64,000 nt of DNA from Acinetobacter junii CIP 64.5 (GTDB lineage Bacteria; Pseudomonadota; Gammaproteobacteria; Pseudomonadales; Moraxellaceae): NCBI RefSeq assembly GCF_000368765.1, contig NZ_KB849655.1:602569-666568 (forward strand). The letters run 5' to 3'. Positions 19,066 to 29,055 of this stretch are shown one piece after another. The notes below the pieces were generated by a model, which had not been told where the DNA came from, searched no databases, and saw nothing but the letters and a program-made list of their open reading frames with translations. A program made the translations under genes and the position numbers. Positions within the stretch are counted from its first letter, which is position 1. The number at the start of each line of letters is the position of its first letter.

Positions 19066-20244
19066 ATGCAACGCCTTATTCAAGATTTTTCCATTCCTGC
19101 GGTATTTGCTGGTTTTATCACCTTTTTAATCGGGATTAGCGTTTCTGCGGTCTTGGTGATCCAAGGCGCACAATCTTTAGGGGCAAATACAGCACAAATC
19201 AGCTCTTGGTTTTGGGCACTGGGTTTGGCAATTGGTCTATCAGGCTTAATCCTGTCATGGAAATATAAATATCCCGTTGCAACAGCATGGTCGACCCCTG
19301 GGATTGCGTTGATTATCGCTTCTACAGGCCATTATGATCTGTATGAAGCCATTGGTGCTTTTCTGGTTTGTGGGATTGCGATTGCAATAGTCGGATTTTC
19401 TGGAATTTTTCTAAAACTATTGGCGCATATTCCGCAAAGCCTCACCTGTGCGATGCTTGCAGGAATTTTATTAAAATTTGGCATACAGATTTTTAGCAGT
19501 ATGCAAACTCATCTGGGGTTTATCCTGAGTATGCTGCTGATTTATCTGCTCTCAAAAAGACTGTTTCCGCGTTACAGCATCGTACTCACCGTGATTTTAG
19601 GAGCGATGATTTGCCCATTCTTTATCGAGTTTCAATTGCATTCCATCACATGGTCTTTGGCACAACCTGTCTGGATGCAACCTGCATTTTCATGGTCTGC
19701 CTTACTCGGTCTGGCTTTACCGCTGTTTGTGATTAATATGACCTCACAAAACTTGCCTGGGATTGCCATGATCAAGAGTTATGGCTATCAACCGCATGTC
19801 AATCAACTGGTCGGCTGGACGGGTGTTGCCCATACCATCTTTGCCCCGTTTGGCTGTTTTTCGATAAATTTGTCTGCGATTAGTGCGGCTGTCAGTCTGG
19901 ATGATCAAGTTCACCCTGACCCCGCCAAACGTTACATTGCTGGCATCAGTTGCGGCGTTTTCTATATTTTGATGGGACTGTTTGCAGCAACGCTGGTTAG
20001 CCTGCTAATGTCATTTCCACAAATCTTTATTGTGGCGTTGGCTGGAATTGCCCTGTTTGCAACCATTAGCCATAACGTTGCACTTGCTTTTGCCGATGTC
20101 GAAGAACGTGAAGCCGCCTTGCTGACTTTTTTATGTAGCGCTTCTGGTGTGCAGTTCTGGGGGATTGGTTCTGCTTTTTGGGGATTGATCTTAGGTATTT
20201 TTGTTTTAATCTTATTCAAGTTTAAACTCAAAAATAAGCCTTAG
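19066..20244 (+). CDS. BenE-family benzoate/H+ symporter-like protein
   Basis: This 392-residue polytopic protein (about 11-12 hydrophobic segments) belongs to the BenE family: YPVATAWSTPGIALI and QNLPGIAMIKSYGYQP are characteristic. BenE imports benzoate with protons. No benzoate-degradation genes are nearby, so the real substrate may be another aromatic or organic acid. It is a single gene with convergent kef on the other side. Codon usage is rich in CTG and in GC relative to the window average by eye. Confidence 0.85.
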   Translation: MQRLIQDFSIPAVFAGFITFLIGISVSAVLVIQGAQSLGANTAQISSWFWALGLAIGLSGLILSWKYKYPVATAWSTPGIALIIASTGHYDLYEAIGAFLVCGIAIAIVGFSGIFLKLLAHIPQSLTCAMLAGILLKFGIQIFSSMQTHLGFILSMLLIYLLSKRLFPRYSIVLTVILGAMICPFFIEFQLHSITWSLAQPVWMQPAFSWSALLGLALPLFVINMTSQNLPGIAMIKSYGYQPHVNQLVGWTGVAHTIFAPFGCFSINLSAISAAVSLDDQVHPDPAKRYIAGISCGVFYILMGLFAATLVSLLMSFPQIFIVALAGIALFATISHNVALAFADVEEREAALLTFLCSASGVQFWGIGSAFWGLILGIFVLILFKFKLKNKP

Positions 20245-20261
20245 TATCCTAAGGCTTATTT
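20232..20261. terminator. Bidirectional hairpin overlapping the benE stop
   Basis: AAATAAGCCTTAG and CTAAGGCTTATTT form perfect 13-nt arms around TATC. The benE stop codon (20242-20244) lies inside the 5' arm. It is shared with the converging antiporter gene. Confidence 0.8.
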
Positions 20262-20282
20262 AAGAATATAATTGGCTAACCG

Positions 20283-22115
20283 TTATTTTTCATCCAAATC
20301 TTTCTGCGCCTCTTCATCATTTAAAATGCGTCCAGCCTGTTTAGGTCGAATTAATGGTGCAGTTGGACGTGGATGTGCATTGGTATATTGCAGACCCACA
20401 GCTGCATAAACGTCATCCGCAGCGATTTCTGTTTCAAAACGCTCATCATCACGCTCACGAATTTCATCGGTGATGCGCTGAACCTCATCTTCATCGACAC
20501 CCAGTTCTTGCAAAATCACGCCGCCAAACTTGATTGCAGATTCAAAGGTTTCACGAATCATATAATCCACTTTTTGCTTGACTAAATAAAGTGAGTGTTC
20601 GCGGTCATAGGAACGTACCAGCAGCTTGGCCAGTGGAAATTCGTGCGTCACCAGCTTCACAATTCGATTGGTGGTTTCTTTACTATCGACACACACCACG
20701 ATTGCCTGCGCCGTAGCCGCCCCTGAAGCATGCAGAATATCCAGACGGCAACCATCACCATAATAGATTTTAAAACCGAATTTTTCCGCGTTTTGAATCA
20801 TGTCAATGTCATTATCAATAATGGTGACATCAACGCCTCTTGCCAGTAATAATTGACTGGTCACCTGTCCAAAACGGCCAAAACCAATCATTAGAATACT
20901 GCCACTAAGCCCCTGTGCAACATTAAGATTGTCTAAATTAATTTCTTCTTTAGTTTGAGTAAATCGCTTGAATACAATCCCTAAAATTGGAGTCAACACC
21001 ATTGAAAGTACGATAATTGCGGTCAGGTTCGACTTAACGGTATTATCAATCACTTGAGCGGAGACAGCAGTAGAAAACAGAGCAAAGGCAAACTCACCAC
21101 CTTGAGCCATCAATAAAGCACGATCCAAAGCTTCCGTATGCCTACTTTTGGTCAGGCGAGCAACAATATAGATCATCAGTGCCTTGGCAAACATCATCGC
21201 CAACACACCACTTAGAATAAGCTGCCAGTTTTGGGCAACCACGGACAAGTCAAGCGACATCCCGACCCCGAGGAAAAACAGGCCCAGTAACAGCCCTCGG
21301 AATGGTTCAATATCCGCCTCGATTTGATGCCTGAATGTTGATTCAGATAACAACACACCTGCAAGAAAAGCACCCATCGCCATAGACAAACCACTGACTT
21401 GCATCAGCAATGCAGCACCCAGCACAACCAGCAGCGCTGCTGCGGTCATGACTTCCCGCGCCTTTGCAGCCGCCAGCAATCTAAACAGAGGATTCAGCAA
21501 CCAGTAACCTGCTGCAATCAAACCTGCAATTGCAATTAAACCAATACCAATATTTTCTAAACGCGCCGAGGTACTTTCAACCACATGGTTGGGCGCCATA
21601 AATGCTACGATAGCCAATAAAGGTACAATCAATAAATCTTCAAACAATAAAATGGCAACAATCTTCTGGCCCTGTGGCTGGGCAATATCACCCCGATCTC
21701 CCAGTGACTGCATCACAATTGCTGTTGAAGTGAGTACAAAACCAGCCGCCCCAATAAAAGCCACCTGCCATGTGAAGCCAAATAATAGCCCCACACCTGT
21801 TAATGCGGTCGCACAGACTACTATCTGCAATGTCCCCAGGCCAAAGATTTCGCGTCTGAGTCCCCATAAATGTGAAGGCTGCATTTCTAGACCAATCACA
21901 AACAGGTACATGACAATCCCTAATTCTGCAATATGTAAAATTGATGTGGAGTCGTGGAAAAAAGCAAAGCCAAATGGTCCAATGATCAAGCCTGCAATTA
22001 AGTAACCCAATACCGACCCCAAACCTATTCGTTTAAAAATAGGGACTGCAATCACAGCCGCGGCCAATAAAACCACGGGTGCAATTAAGCTAATTGAATG
22101 TGCCTCTGAACTCAT
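20283..22115 (-). CDS. CPA2-family K+/H+ antiporter (Kef type) with TrkA-N domain
   Basis: This 610-residue protein has an N-terminal CPA2 transport domain of about 12-13 membrane helices (residues about 8-385), including LGYLIAGLIIGPFGFAF and the ion-path motif AQGGEFAFALFS. A cytosolic RCK/TrkA-N domain follows (about 405-530, SILMIGFGRFGQVTSQLLLA). KefB/KefC-like antiporters expel K+ in exchange for protons during electrophile stress and are gated by glutathione adducts through the Rossmann domain. No kefF/kefG-type quinone reductase accompanies it, so KefB versus KefC versus another CPA2 member stays open. Confidence 0.9.
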   Translation of the reverse strand: MSSEAHSISLIAPVVLLAAAVIAVPIFKRIGLGSVLGYLIAGLIIGPFGFAFFHDSTSILHIAELGIVMYLFVIGLEMQPSHLWGLRREIFGLGTLQIVVCATALTGVGLLFGFTWQVAFIGAAGFVLTSTAIVMQSLGDRGDIAQPQGQKIVAILLFEDLLIVPLLAIVAFMAPNHVVESTSARLENIGIGLIAIAGLIAAGYWLLNPLFRLLAAAKAREVMTAAALLVVLGAALLMQVSGLSMAMGAFLAGVLLSESTFRHQIEADIEPFRGLLLGLFFLGVGMSLDLSVVAQNWQLILSGVLAMMFAKALMIYIVARLTKSRHTEALDRALLMAQGGEFAFALFSTAVSAQVIDNTVKSNLTAIIVLSMVLTPILGIVFKRFTQTKEEINLDNLNVAQGLSGSILMIGFGRFGQVTSQLLLARGVDVTIIDNDIDMIQNAEKFGFKIYYGDGCRLDILHASGAATAQAIVVCVDSKETTNRIVKLVTHEFPLAKLLVRSYDREHSLYLVKQKVDYMIRETFESAIKFGGVILQELGVDEDEVQRITDEIRERDDERFETEIAADDVYAAVGLQYTNAHPRPTAPLIRPKQAGRILNDEEAQKDLDEK

Positions 22116-22227
22116 GTTGTTCTCATTTTTATAAATGCGATTTTATTCTATGTGAAAGCTTAAAAGACTGATATATCATTTATGAGACATAACCTATCAA
22201 TTCATTTATTTTCATGCGGATAGAAAC

Positions 22228-22257
22228 AAAAAAGCCGTCAACCATGACGACTTTTTT
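22228..22257. terminator. Terminator after the RDD gene
   Basis: AAAAAAGCCGTCA and TGACGACTTTTTT pair with one mismatch around ACCA. It lies between the RDD stop (22281) and the start of the kef gene. Confidence 0.8.
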
Positions 22258-22280
22258 GTGTTCATCTTGAAAATCTAAAG

Positions 22281-22700
22281 TTATAGCTCACGCACCACTA
22301 CGCTTTTTGCGATTTTGTCATGCCAACCTTGTTTTTTGCTATCGAATGCAATCCAGATAAAACCTAGAAAGAAAACCAGCGTAGATGGGAAATAACCGAT
22401 ATAACGAAGAATGGCTTGCCCAACCGTCAGGTTTTCACCTGTTTTTTCATCCAGTACCTTTAAACGTAATAACCGTTTTCCAGGTGTACCTGCAAATTTA
22501 ACCCAACAAAAAATATAGAACACTGCCATCAAAATTTGCCAAAACCAATCTGATGCTGTAGTCATTTGAAATGAATAGCTCGTTGCTTCCCTACCAAATA
22601 AAAGCGTAATTGGTAGCAAAGCAACAACGACAATGATTGAGTCGATAATGGAAGCAACTAAACGAATCCAAAAACCAGCATATTCGTATTTATAAGACAT
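22281..22700 (-). CDS. RDD family membrane protein
   Basis: A 139-residue RDD-domain protein. The name-giving pattern appears as [20 protein letters not shown] at residues 9-28, followed by a second helix and the conserved [21 protein letters not shown] loop (key: G70, T71, P72, G73 and K74), then a third hydrophobic segment and the C-terminal [13 protein letters not shown]. Function is unknown for most members; some are linked to ion exchange. A larger RDD protein with a GYF-like domain occurs at 62763-63530. Confidence 0.88.
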   Translation of the reverse strand: MSYKYEYAGFWIRLVASIIDSIIVVVALLPITLLFGREATSYSFQMTTASDWFWQILMAVFYIFCWVKFAGTPGKRLLRLKVLDEKTGENLTVGQAILRYIGYFPSTLVFFLGFIWIAFDSKKQGWHDKIAKSVVVREL

Positions 22701-22769
22701 TTACCCCTCTCCTTTTTCTTTGTAAATATTCATAAACATTGAAGAATAATAAACTTCTCTTAATTTTAT

Positions 22770-23456
22770 TTATATTGAATTTTGTTTTAGTTCTCTTTCA
22801 AAGAAATCTAAGGTTCGCTGCCAAACGACTTTCGCCTCGGGTAAACCTCGACTCACACTGCGGAAACCATGCGGCATATTATAAGTATAAGCTTCTACAC
22901 GATCACCTAACTGATTAATGAGTTTGTTACGTTTCGTTGCTGGGCAAAATGGGTCTACAGTTGACCAATGACCTTGTAGAATTCGGATATCATCTAAGGA
23001 TTCTTTTTTCGGTACACCTGCACCCTGAATGCCCAAAGAATGATGATAAACCACAGGTGCAAGCATATCCTCACGTTTTGCCATTTGGATAACGTAACCA
23101 CCTGTTAAGCATTGACCAAGCATACCAAGTCGACCATTTGAGCGTGGGTCAGCCTTTAATGCATCAAGTAATACATGAATCTCTTGATTAACATCACTAT
23201 CAGCGGCATTGATCCGCCCAGCCTTACTGACCATTGCACGAATACAGTATTTAACTGCACCTCCACTAAATAAATTGGGTACATAAACCAAATAGCCGCG
23301 GTCTGCTAAATCTTGAGCATCTTCACGATAGACATCAAGTACGCCAAACAACTCATGTAGCAATAAAATAGCAGGTACTTTTTCTGATTTTTCAGCAGGT
23401 GCATAAACTTCTACTTCTATGTCACGTGTGGGTAATGTGATTGTTTTTATTTCCAT
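22770..23456 (-). CDS. Dienelactone hydrolase family protein
   Basis: A 228-residue alpha/beta hydrolase of the dienelactone hydrolase group. The nucleophile is a cysteine in MLGQCLTGGYVI, with the acid in STVDPFCPA and the histidine in MPHGFRS, which is the Cys-Asp-His triad of that family. It would hydrolyse lactone or ester bonds; the substrate is unknown and no catechol pathway is nearby. The ATG at 23456 (MEIKTITLPTRDIEVEVY) is preferred over a GTG 11 codons upstream, because homologues start at this beta strand. Confidence 0.85.
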   Translation of the reverse strand: MEIKTITLPTRDIEVEVYAPAEKSEKVPAILLLHELFGVLDVYREDAQDLADRGYLVYVPNLFSGGAVKYCIRAMVSKAGRINAADSDVNQEIHVLLDALKADPRSNGRLGMLGQCLTGGYVIQMAKREDMLAPVVYHHSLGIQGAGVPKKESLDDIRILQGHWSTVDPFCPATKRNKLINQLGDRVEAYTYNMPHGFRSVSRGLPEAKVVWQRTLDFFERELKQNSI

Positions 23457-23517
23457 GTTAATGATCCATCTTGTTTTAAAATTAATCACATACTATTTAT
23501 GACAATATTAATTGTCA

Positions 23518-23546
23518 AATAAAAAAGGATGCTATAAACATCCTTT
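23518..23546 (-). terminator. Terminator after sdaA
   Basis: On the minus strand AAAGGATG and CATCCTTT pair across a 7-nt loop, with six T at the 3' side. Confidence 0.8.
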
Positions 23547-23590
23547 CTATGAGATTTCCAATTTCTGTTTTTCAATCATTTAAATGATGC

Positions 23591-24970
23591 TTAACACTCT
23601 ATCGAATTTACAGCTAAACCTCCTTTCGAGGTTTCTTTATATTTATCGGACATGTCTTTGCCTGTCTCTTTCATGGTTTGAATGACTTTATCCAAAGAAA
23701 CATAATGCTCACCATCACCATTGAGCGCCATCTGTGCTGCGTTAATGGCTTTTACAGCAGCAATAGCATTACGCTCAATACATGGAATTTGTACTAAGCC
23801 ACCCACAGGATCACAAGTCAGTCCTAGATTATGTTCTAATCCAATTTCGGCAGCATGTTCAACTTGTTCAGGTGTTCCATTTAGAATTTCAGCTAAACCA
23901 GCTGAGGCCATTGCACATGCTGAACCGACCTCACCCTGACAGCCAACCTCAGCACCAGAAATAGAAGCATTCAATTTACATAAAATCCCAACTGCTGCGG
24001 CACTTAAAAAGAATTTTACAATCGTATCCTCAGATTCATCTTCGGAAAAATTCACGTAATAAGATAAAACTGCGGGGATAATACCAGCCGCACCATTGGT
24101 CGGTGCAGTCACGACTCGACCACCTGCTGCATTTTCCTCATTTACTGCAAGTGCAAATAAATTCACCCACTCCATTGCATTAAAAGTGGTCGCGATCAGA
24201 TTGCTATGTTCTTTTCTTAATAACCGTTGGTGAATACTTTTCGCGCGACGTTTTACTTTTAATCCACCTGCCAAAATGCCATCATGCTGTAAACCACTTT
24301 GAATACAAGATTGCATCACATGCCAAATTGCTATGATTTTTTCACGTATCTCAGTTTCAGTTCGCCAGCTTTTTTCATTTTCTAGCATCAAATAACTAAT
24401 GCTGCACTGATACTTTTTGCAAAGTGCTAAAAGTTCCTTTGCGCTTTGAAATGGATAAGGGATCCGAGTTTTATCTTCAATAAAACTTCCTTGGTCTATA
24501 TGACTCTCATCTAAGATAAAACCGCCCCCTATCGAATAATAAGTATTGGCATAGACTTCATTGTTTTGCTGATCAAATGCAATAATTTTCATTGCATTCG
24601 GGTGATAAGGCAAAGCTTCATCTATAAAGAGGATATCTTGATTCGCATCAAATGGAATGGAGTGAGTCCCTGCAATTTTTAAAATTTTAGAGTTTAAATC
24701 GAGTTCTAGAGTTAAATGACTTTCTAAAATATTGATTGTTTCAGGATCATTACCCATTAGCCCCAGTAAAGTTGCTTTGTCTGTAGCATGACCGATTCCT
24801 GTTGAAGATAATGAACCGTATAAGTAAATTTTAATCTGTCTGACCTTTTCTAAATCACGGCGTTGTTGCAATACCTCGACAAAACGATATGCTGCTCGCA
24901 TCGGTGCGACAGTATGTGAACTTGAAGGACCTACACCGATTTTAAAAAGATCAAATACACTCAAAGCCAT
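23591..24970 (-). CDS. sdaA: L-serine ammonia-lyase (Fe-S dependent)
   Basis: A 459-residue single-chain L-serine dehydratase converting serine to pyruvate and ammonia. The N-terminal beta domain begins with [20 protein letters not shown], and the alpha domain holds [16 protein letters not shown] and the cluster cysteines in [19 protein letters not shown] and [18 protein letters not shown]. It uses a [4Fe-4S] cluster as Lewis acid, so it depends on the isc system encoded at 4432-9799. Single gene with its own terminator. Confidence 0.95.
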   Translation of the reverse strand: MALSVFDLFKIGVGPSSSHTVAPMRAAYRFVEVLQQRRDLEKVRQIKIYLYGSLSSTGIGHATDKATLLGLMGNDPETINILESHLTLELDLNSKILKIAGTHSIPFDANQDILFIDEALPYHPNAMKIIAFDQQNNEVYANTYYSIGGGFILDESHIDQGSFIEDKTRIPYPFQSAKELLALCKKYQCSISYLMLENEKSWRTETEIREKIIAIWHVMQSCIQSGLQHDGILAGGLKVKRRAKSIHQRLLRKEHSNLIATTFNAMEWVNLFALAVNEENAAGGRVVTAPTNGAAGIIPAVLSYYVNFSEDESEDTIVKFFLSAAAVGILCKLNASISGAEVGCQGEVGSACAMASAGLAEILNGTPEQVEHAAEIGLEHNLGLTCDPVGGLVQIPCIERNAIAAVKAINAAQMALNGDGEHYVSLDKVIQTMKETGKDMSDKYKETSKGGLAVNSIEC

Positions 24971-25040
24971 GTGTGATTATTCCTATAATGCTCCCATTTC
25001 TATTTTTTATAATTTTTTAATTGAGGGAAATTCTATAAAT

Positions 25041-25080
25041 GATAAAAAACAATAACCACAACCGTAAACGATTGTGGTTA
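25041..25080 (-). terminator. Terminator after pepN
   Basis: On the minus strand TAACCACAA and TTGTGGTTA pair across a 10-nt loop, and a run of six T follows a short distance after. Confidence 0.75.
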
Positions 25081-25100
25081 AAGGTAAAACTTACTTTAGA

Positions 25101-27707
25101 TTAAATACTGAGTAAAGAATTTAGTGTTTCAGAAACATTCTTAGATTTAACTTTCGGCTGCATCGCTTTAAGTGCTTGCTGTACCTGAGAACGCTGAGGT
25201 TCGGCTAAGGTGTACCAACGTGACAACACTTGTAATAAACGAGAACCTAAAATTGGATTTTTCTCATCTAGATAAGTCGCAAGATTAATGAAATGTTCAA
25301 CGCCAAAACTCCATGTATTCACGGGACTATTAGATAATCCACCACTCACAGAGCGAATACGATTCGGTGTACCTAGATCATAATCAGGATGCTTAGTGAG
25401 GTATTCTATGGTTTCAGCAGTCGCATTAGGGTTAGATGATTGAATCGTAAACCATTGATCTAAAGATAAAGCTTCATCTTTAAAACGATTATAGAAATCA
25501 TCCAATACCGACTGGGCTTGAGGTGCATCATTCCAAACAAGAACCCGCAAAGCATCTAAACGCTCAGACATATTTCCTGTTTGCTGATATTGCTGATAGG
25601 CCAATTCAAAAGCAGATTCATCACCTTGACGTGCCAACATATTTAACATGATGTTTTTCAATGCACGCACACCCATTGCCAAAGAAAATTCTTTCTGCAA
25701 GTCAGGATCAAGCGCTAAATAGGTTTCTTTCCAGAATGAACCAAGGTCACGTGCCAAACGATTTATAACTGCTTCACGTTTTTCACGTACTAATCCTGGT
25801 TCATAATCTTGATCGATACGGCTACCTAAGTAACTTTCACTTGGAACATCAAACAAACGTGATGCAAGTAAAGGATCTTTATTAACCAAATCAGGCAAAG
25901 TATTTTTAATTGCTTGGATGTAAGTATCTGCTTGATGATCTTCTAATAAAATACGTTCTAGCAACGTTTGTGTCGCTTGCCATTGGTTAAAACCATTGGT
26001 TTCATGTTGAATCAAGAAAGCTAGATCATCATTTGAATAATCAAAGCTTAAATTCACTGGTGCAGAGAAATTGCGTAGTAATGAAGCTACTGGTTGTTCG
26101 GTCACATCTGTGAATTCAATAGTCGCTTCATCTTGATCAAATAGGTAAACGCCATCTTTTACATCATTTACAAACAGATCAGCACTATGCAAAGTGTACT
26201 GCTCACCTGTTTTTGCATTGAACAATGCTAAAGCAACTGGGATTGGCACAGCTTTCAAGTTTGGATATTTAGGATGTGCTTTTAGACTTTGTTTCAAGCT
26301 CAAATGATAGGTTTTTGCAGCCGCATCATATTCACCTTTCGCTTCTAGCTTAGGTGTACCTGGTTGGTTATACCACGTAAGGAAATTTGATAAATCCACA
26401 CCTGAGCCTGCACTGAGTGCAGCAACCCAATCTTCAACAGTAACCGCTTGACCATCATGACGAAGGAAATATTCATCTGTGCCTTTACGATATTTTTCTT
26501 TACCTAATAAGGTCGCCATCATGCGGTTAATTTCCGCACCTTTTTCATAAACTGTCGCTGTGTAGAAATTATTGATTTCCACAAAATGATCTGGACGAGG
26601 AGGATGAGATAAAGGACCTGCATCTTCAGGGAATTGATGTGCTTTTAATACAGCAACATCATCGATACGCTGTACTGCTGCCGACTGTAAATCCTCAGAG
26701 AAAGACTGATCTCGGAATACAGTTAAGCCTTCTTTTAAGCAAAGCTGAAACCAATCACGACAGGTAATACGGTTACCAGTCCAGTTATGGAAATATTCAT
26801 GTGCAATCACCGATTGAACACGCATGATTGCAGCATCAGTCGTATATTCTTCATCAGCAAGTACACAAGAGGTATTAAAGATATTTAAGCCTTTATTCTC
26901 CATCGCACCCATATTGAATTGGCTGACAGCCACAATCATATAGTTGTCGAGATCATAAGGACGACCATAATGTTCCTCATCCCAACGCATCGAATGCTTT
27001 AATGCTTCCATCGCAATATGACATTTTGGAATATCTTTCTCGATCGCGTAAATTTCTAAGGCAACATCACGACCTTCAGAAGTTGTATAACGATCTCTCA
27101 ATACCGCTAAATCACCAATGACACAGGCGAATAAGTAACTTGGTTTCTTGGTTGGATCTTGCCAAATTGCAAAATGACGATCTTCACCTGCCTCACCCGT
27201 TTCCAGTAAGTTACCGTTTGCCAATAAAACAGGATATTTTTTGTCTGCTTCTACACGCGTTGTGAAGACAGTCAATACATCAGGACGATCCGGATAAAAG
27301 GTAATTTTGCGGAAACCTTCAGGTTCATTTTGGGTAACAAATAAATCACCTGCCTTATATAAACCTTCCAGTTGGGTATTAGACTCTGGGTGAATGATCA
27401 CCTGAGTTTGAATAATGACCTCATCTGGTGCATCGGTGATCTTTAATTGCTCTGTATCTAACTCATATTGATCGGCAGTTAATAATTCACCGTTGAGTTG
27501 AATAGATTTAAGTTCTAAATCACGTCCTAATAAGATTAAAGCACCTGCCGCTTGTCTCTTCATCACTAATGTTGAATCAACAATCGTATGATCATCATAG
27601 ACTTGTATATCTAAGTTGATTGATTCAACTAAAAAAGATGGTTTTTGATAGTCTTTCAAATAAATGGTTTGATCTGCTTGTACAGGAGGTTGCGCCGCAA
27701 TATTCAT
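25101..27707 (-). CDS. pepN: Aminopeptidase N (M1 family)
   Basis: An 868-residue cytosolic zinc metallo-exopeptidase. The exopeptidase motif is GAMENKGLNIF, and the zinc site is VIAHEYFHNWTGNR (HExxH) with the third ligand Glu in LKEGLTVFRDQ. A bacterial PepN four-domain layout with the C-terminal superhelix is implied by the length. It removes N-terminal residues during peptide recycling. Single gene; the long upstream gap contains two inverted repeats. Confidence 0.97.
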   Translation of the reverse strand: MNIAAQPPVQADQTIYLKDYQKPSFLVESINLDIQVYDDHTIVDSTLVMKRQAAGALILLGRDLELKSIQLNGELLTADQYELDTEQLKITDAPDEVIIQTQVIIHPESNTQLEGLYKAGDLFVTQNEPEGFRKITFYPDRPDVLTVFTTRVEADKKYPVLLANGNLLETGEAGEDRHFAIWQDPTKKPSYLFACVIGDLAVLRDRYTTSEGRDVALEIYAIEKDIPKCHIAMEALKHSMRWDEEHYGRPYDLDNYMIVAVSQFNMGAMENKGLNIFNTSCVLADEEYTTDAAIMRVQSVIAHEYFHNWTGNRITCRDWFQLCLKEGLTVFRDQSFSEDLQSAAVQRIDDVAVLKAHQFPEDAGPLSHPPRPDHFVEINNFYTATVYEKGAEINRMMATLLGKEKYRKGTDEYFLRHDGQAVTVEDWVAALSAGSGVDLSNFLTWYNQPGTPKLEAKGEYDAAAKTYHLSLKQSLKAHPKYPNLKAVPIPVALALFNAKTGEQYTLHSADLFVNDVKDGVYLFDQDEATIEFTDVTEQPVASLLRNFSAPVNLSFDYSNDDLAFLIQHETNGFNQWQATQTLLERILLEDHQADTYIQAIKNTLPDLVNKDPLLASRLFDVPSESYLGSRIDQDYEPGLVREKREAVINRLARDLGSFWKETYLALDPDLQKEFSLAMGVRALKNIMLNMLARQGDESAFELAYQQYQQTGNMSERLDALRVLVWNDAPQAQSVLDDFYNRFKDEALSLDQWFTIQSSNPNATAETIEYLTKHPDYDLGTPNRIRSVSGGLSNSPVNTWSFGVEHFINLATYLDEKNPILGSRLLQVLSRWYTLAEPQRSQVQQALKAMQPKVKSKNVSETLNSLLSI

Positions 27708-28054
27708 CAGTAATCCTTAATCTTTCATCATGTCGTTAGATGGTCTTGTTGGCAAGACTTCTTGATTTGCAAATCATACGCCAACTTATAAATCCTGTCT
27801 TTAGAACCACAGTATCACTTTGATTAGTTTTATTGGGTTTGTATAAACGAATTTTCAAATTTAAACGTTGAATCAACTTATCGTTTAGACAAAATTACAA
27901 CACTGTTTTCCATTCTTAAATCAAAAATACAAAAGCAAATGTCACCCATCGACTAACTTACATTTTTTTGCTGTGTTTAACATTTTGTGCACGGTTATTG
28001 CTTAATCACATATGCCAAAGTAGGTATGTAAAAATAACAAGTGAGGGTTTTATT
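27708..28054. other. Intergenic region between pepN and a small ORF, with inverted repeats
   Basis: This 347-nt, AT-rich interval separates two divergent genes. Near pepN it contains GTCTTG-TTGG-CAAGAC (27743-27758) and the perfect 14-nt palindrome TGATTTGCAAATCA (27763-27776), both possible operator or promoter-proximal elements. I see no gene or RNA family in it. Confidence 0.5.
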
Positions 28055-28312
28055 ATGGAATTAAAAGCGCATCTATATCGTTTAGAAAACATTAAAGCAA
28101 TTCACGATCTCGCAACGGCTGGAATTGATCATCAAGTTATTTCAGTCTTTTTATCAGCAGAAGGCATTTGTATTACACCAATTGAAGTAACAAATATTGT
28201 GAATACTTACGATGCCTTAGGTAAAGAAAAAGTCCCAACAAAAAAAGTACAAGCCTTACTCGCTGCTAAAAAAATCTGTCAGGAGGACGAAAATTTACCA
28301 TGCCCTGTTTAA
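28055..28312 (+). CDS. Conserved small protein, unknown function (85 aa)
   Basis: The ATG at 28055 follows a clear Shine-Dalgarno (GTGAGGG). The start at 27968 would add 29 residues lacking any support. The protein has two predicted helical blocks (HLYRLENIKAIHDLATAGID and SVFLSAEGICITPIEVTNIV) that could form a helix-turn-helix, and a C-terminal CQEDENLPCPV with two cysteines. No family recognised. Followed directly by a strong bidirectional terminator. Confidence 0.7.
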   Translation: MELKAHLYRLENIKAIHDLATAGIDHQVISVFLSAEGICITPIEVTNIVNTYDALGKEKVPTKKVQALLAAKKICQEDENLPCPV

Positions 28313-28328
28313 TCAAATTCAACCCAAC

Positions 28329-28357
28329 AAAAAACCTCGAATTAATCGAGGTTTTTT
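28329..28357. terminator. Bidirectional terminator
   Basis: AAAAAACCTCGA and TCGAGGTTTTTT are perfect arms around ATTAA, between the small plus-strand gene and the first DUF2147 gene on the minus strand. Confidence 0.9.
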
Positions 28358-28371
28358 TATTCATTTAGAAG

Positions 28372-28845
28372 TTATGGATTAGCACTATCCGTTCTTAGCC
28401 AAACAACCGTTCGCCCGAGAGCAGAAACACCCATATAACCACGCATACGAAGACGCTTTCCTTCGCCAGTCACAACACCCTTGCCTTTGTAGATGCGACC
28501 CGAAGTCGGTTCCAACACACGACCATCAATATATGAGTCAGGTTTATTTGGATCTTCTCTAAATCCTGAAAGAATTTGCAGTCCCAATATCGGCTTATTG
28601 GTAAAAGGTGCAGGACATTTTGAACAGTTTGTTAAGGCAATACCATGTGAATTTGGATAACGATAGACAATTTTCCCGTGATAACGCCCATCATTTCCTT
28701 TACGGATCTCAACAATTGAAAGCTGCTCACCTGTACGCTCTTCTATACTTTTCCAGTAGCCTTCGATAGACGCAGAAAAACCTAACGCACTCACAAACGA
28801 TAAACTAAGCCCCATGATTCCTTTCATGAGCATTTGATTCAACAT
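28372..28845 (-). CDS. DUF2147 family exported protein (copy 1)
   Basis: A 157-residue protein with an N-terminal signal peptide (MLMKGIMGLSLSFVSALGFSA, cleavage probably after A near residue 26), then the DUF2147 domain: EGYWKSIEERTGEQLSIVEI, NCSKCPAPF, YIDGRVLEPTSGRIYKGKG and RMRGYMGVSALGRTVVWLR. DUF2147 proteins are small periplasmic beta-barrel-like proteins of unknown role, sometimes linked to envelope stress or metabolite binding. Two cysteines in NCSKC could form a disulfide or bind metal. Paralogous to the gene at 29056-29529. Confidence 0.85.
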   Translation of the reverse strand: MLNQMLMKGIMGLSLSFVSALGFSASIEGYWKSIEERTGEQLSIVEIRKGNDGRYHGKIVYRYPNSHGIALTNCSKCPAPFTNKPILGLQILSGFREDPNKPDSYIDGRVLEPTSGRIYKGKGVVTGEGKRLRMRGYMGVSALGRTVVWLRTDSANP

Positions 28846-29012
28846 ATTAACCCCTTCATTTTAAAAACTAAATTATTCATGTTTATAGATTTAATGCGCG
28901 AAAACTAACATAGTTTTAAACAATTTACACTGTACGCATGAGTTCTTTTGACTATAAAAGCAACATGATTAATCGTTATTGTTCACATAATTTTAATGTT
29001 TTATTCAAATAA

Positions 29013-29036
29013 AAAACCCTGACATTCTTGTTCAGG
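29013..29036 (-). terminator. Weak terminator after DUF2147 copy 2
   Basis: On the minus strand CCTGA and TCAGG pair across a 9-nt loop, followed by GTTTTTT. The short stem makes it a weaker candidate. Confidence 0.5.
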
Positions 29037-29055
29037 CTTTCCTAATAAATATAAA

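Noticed and set aside
28055..28312. Longer start for the 85-residue protein at 27968
   Set aside because: The upstream extension has no RBS and unusual Cys-rich composition, whereas the ATG at 28055 follows GTGAGGG.
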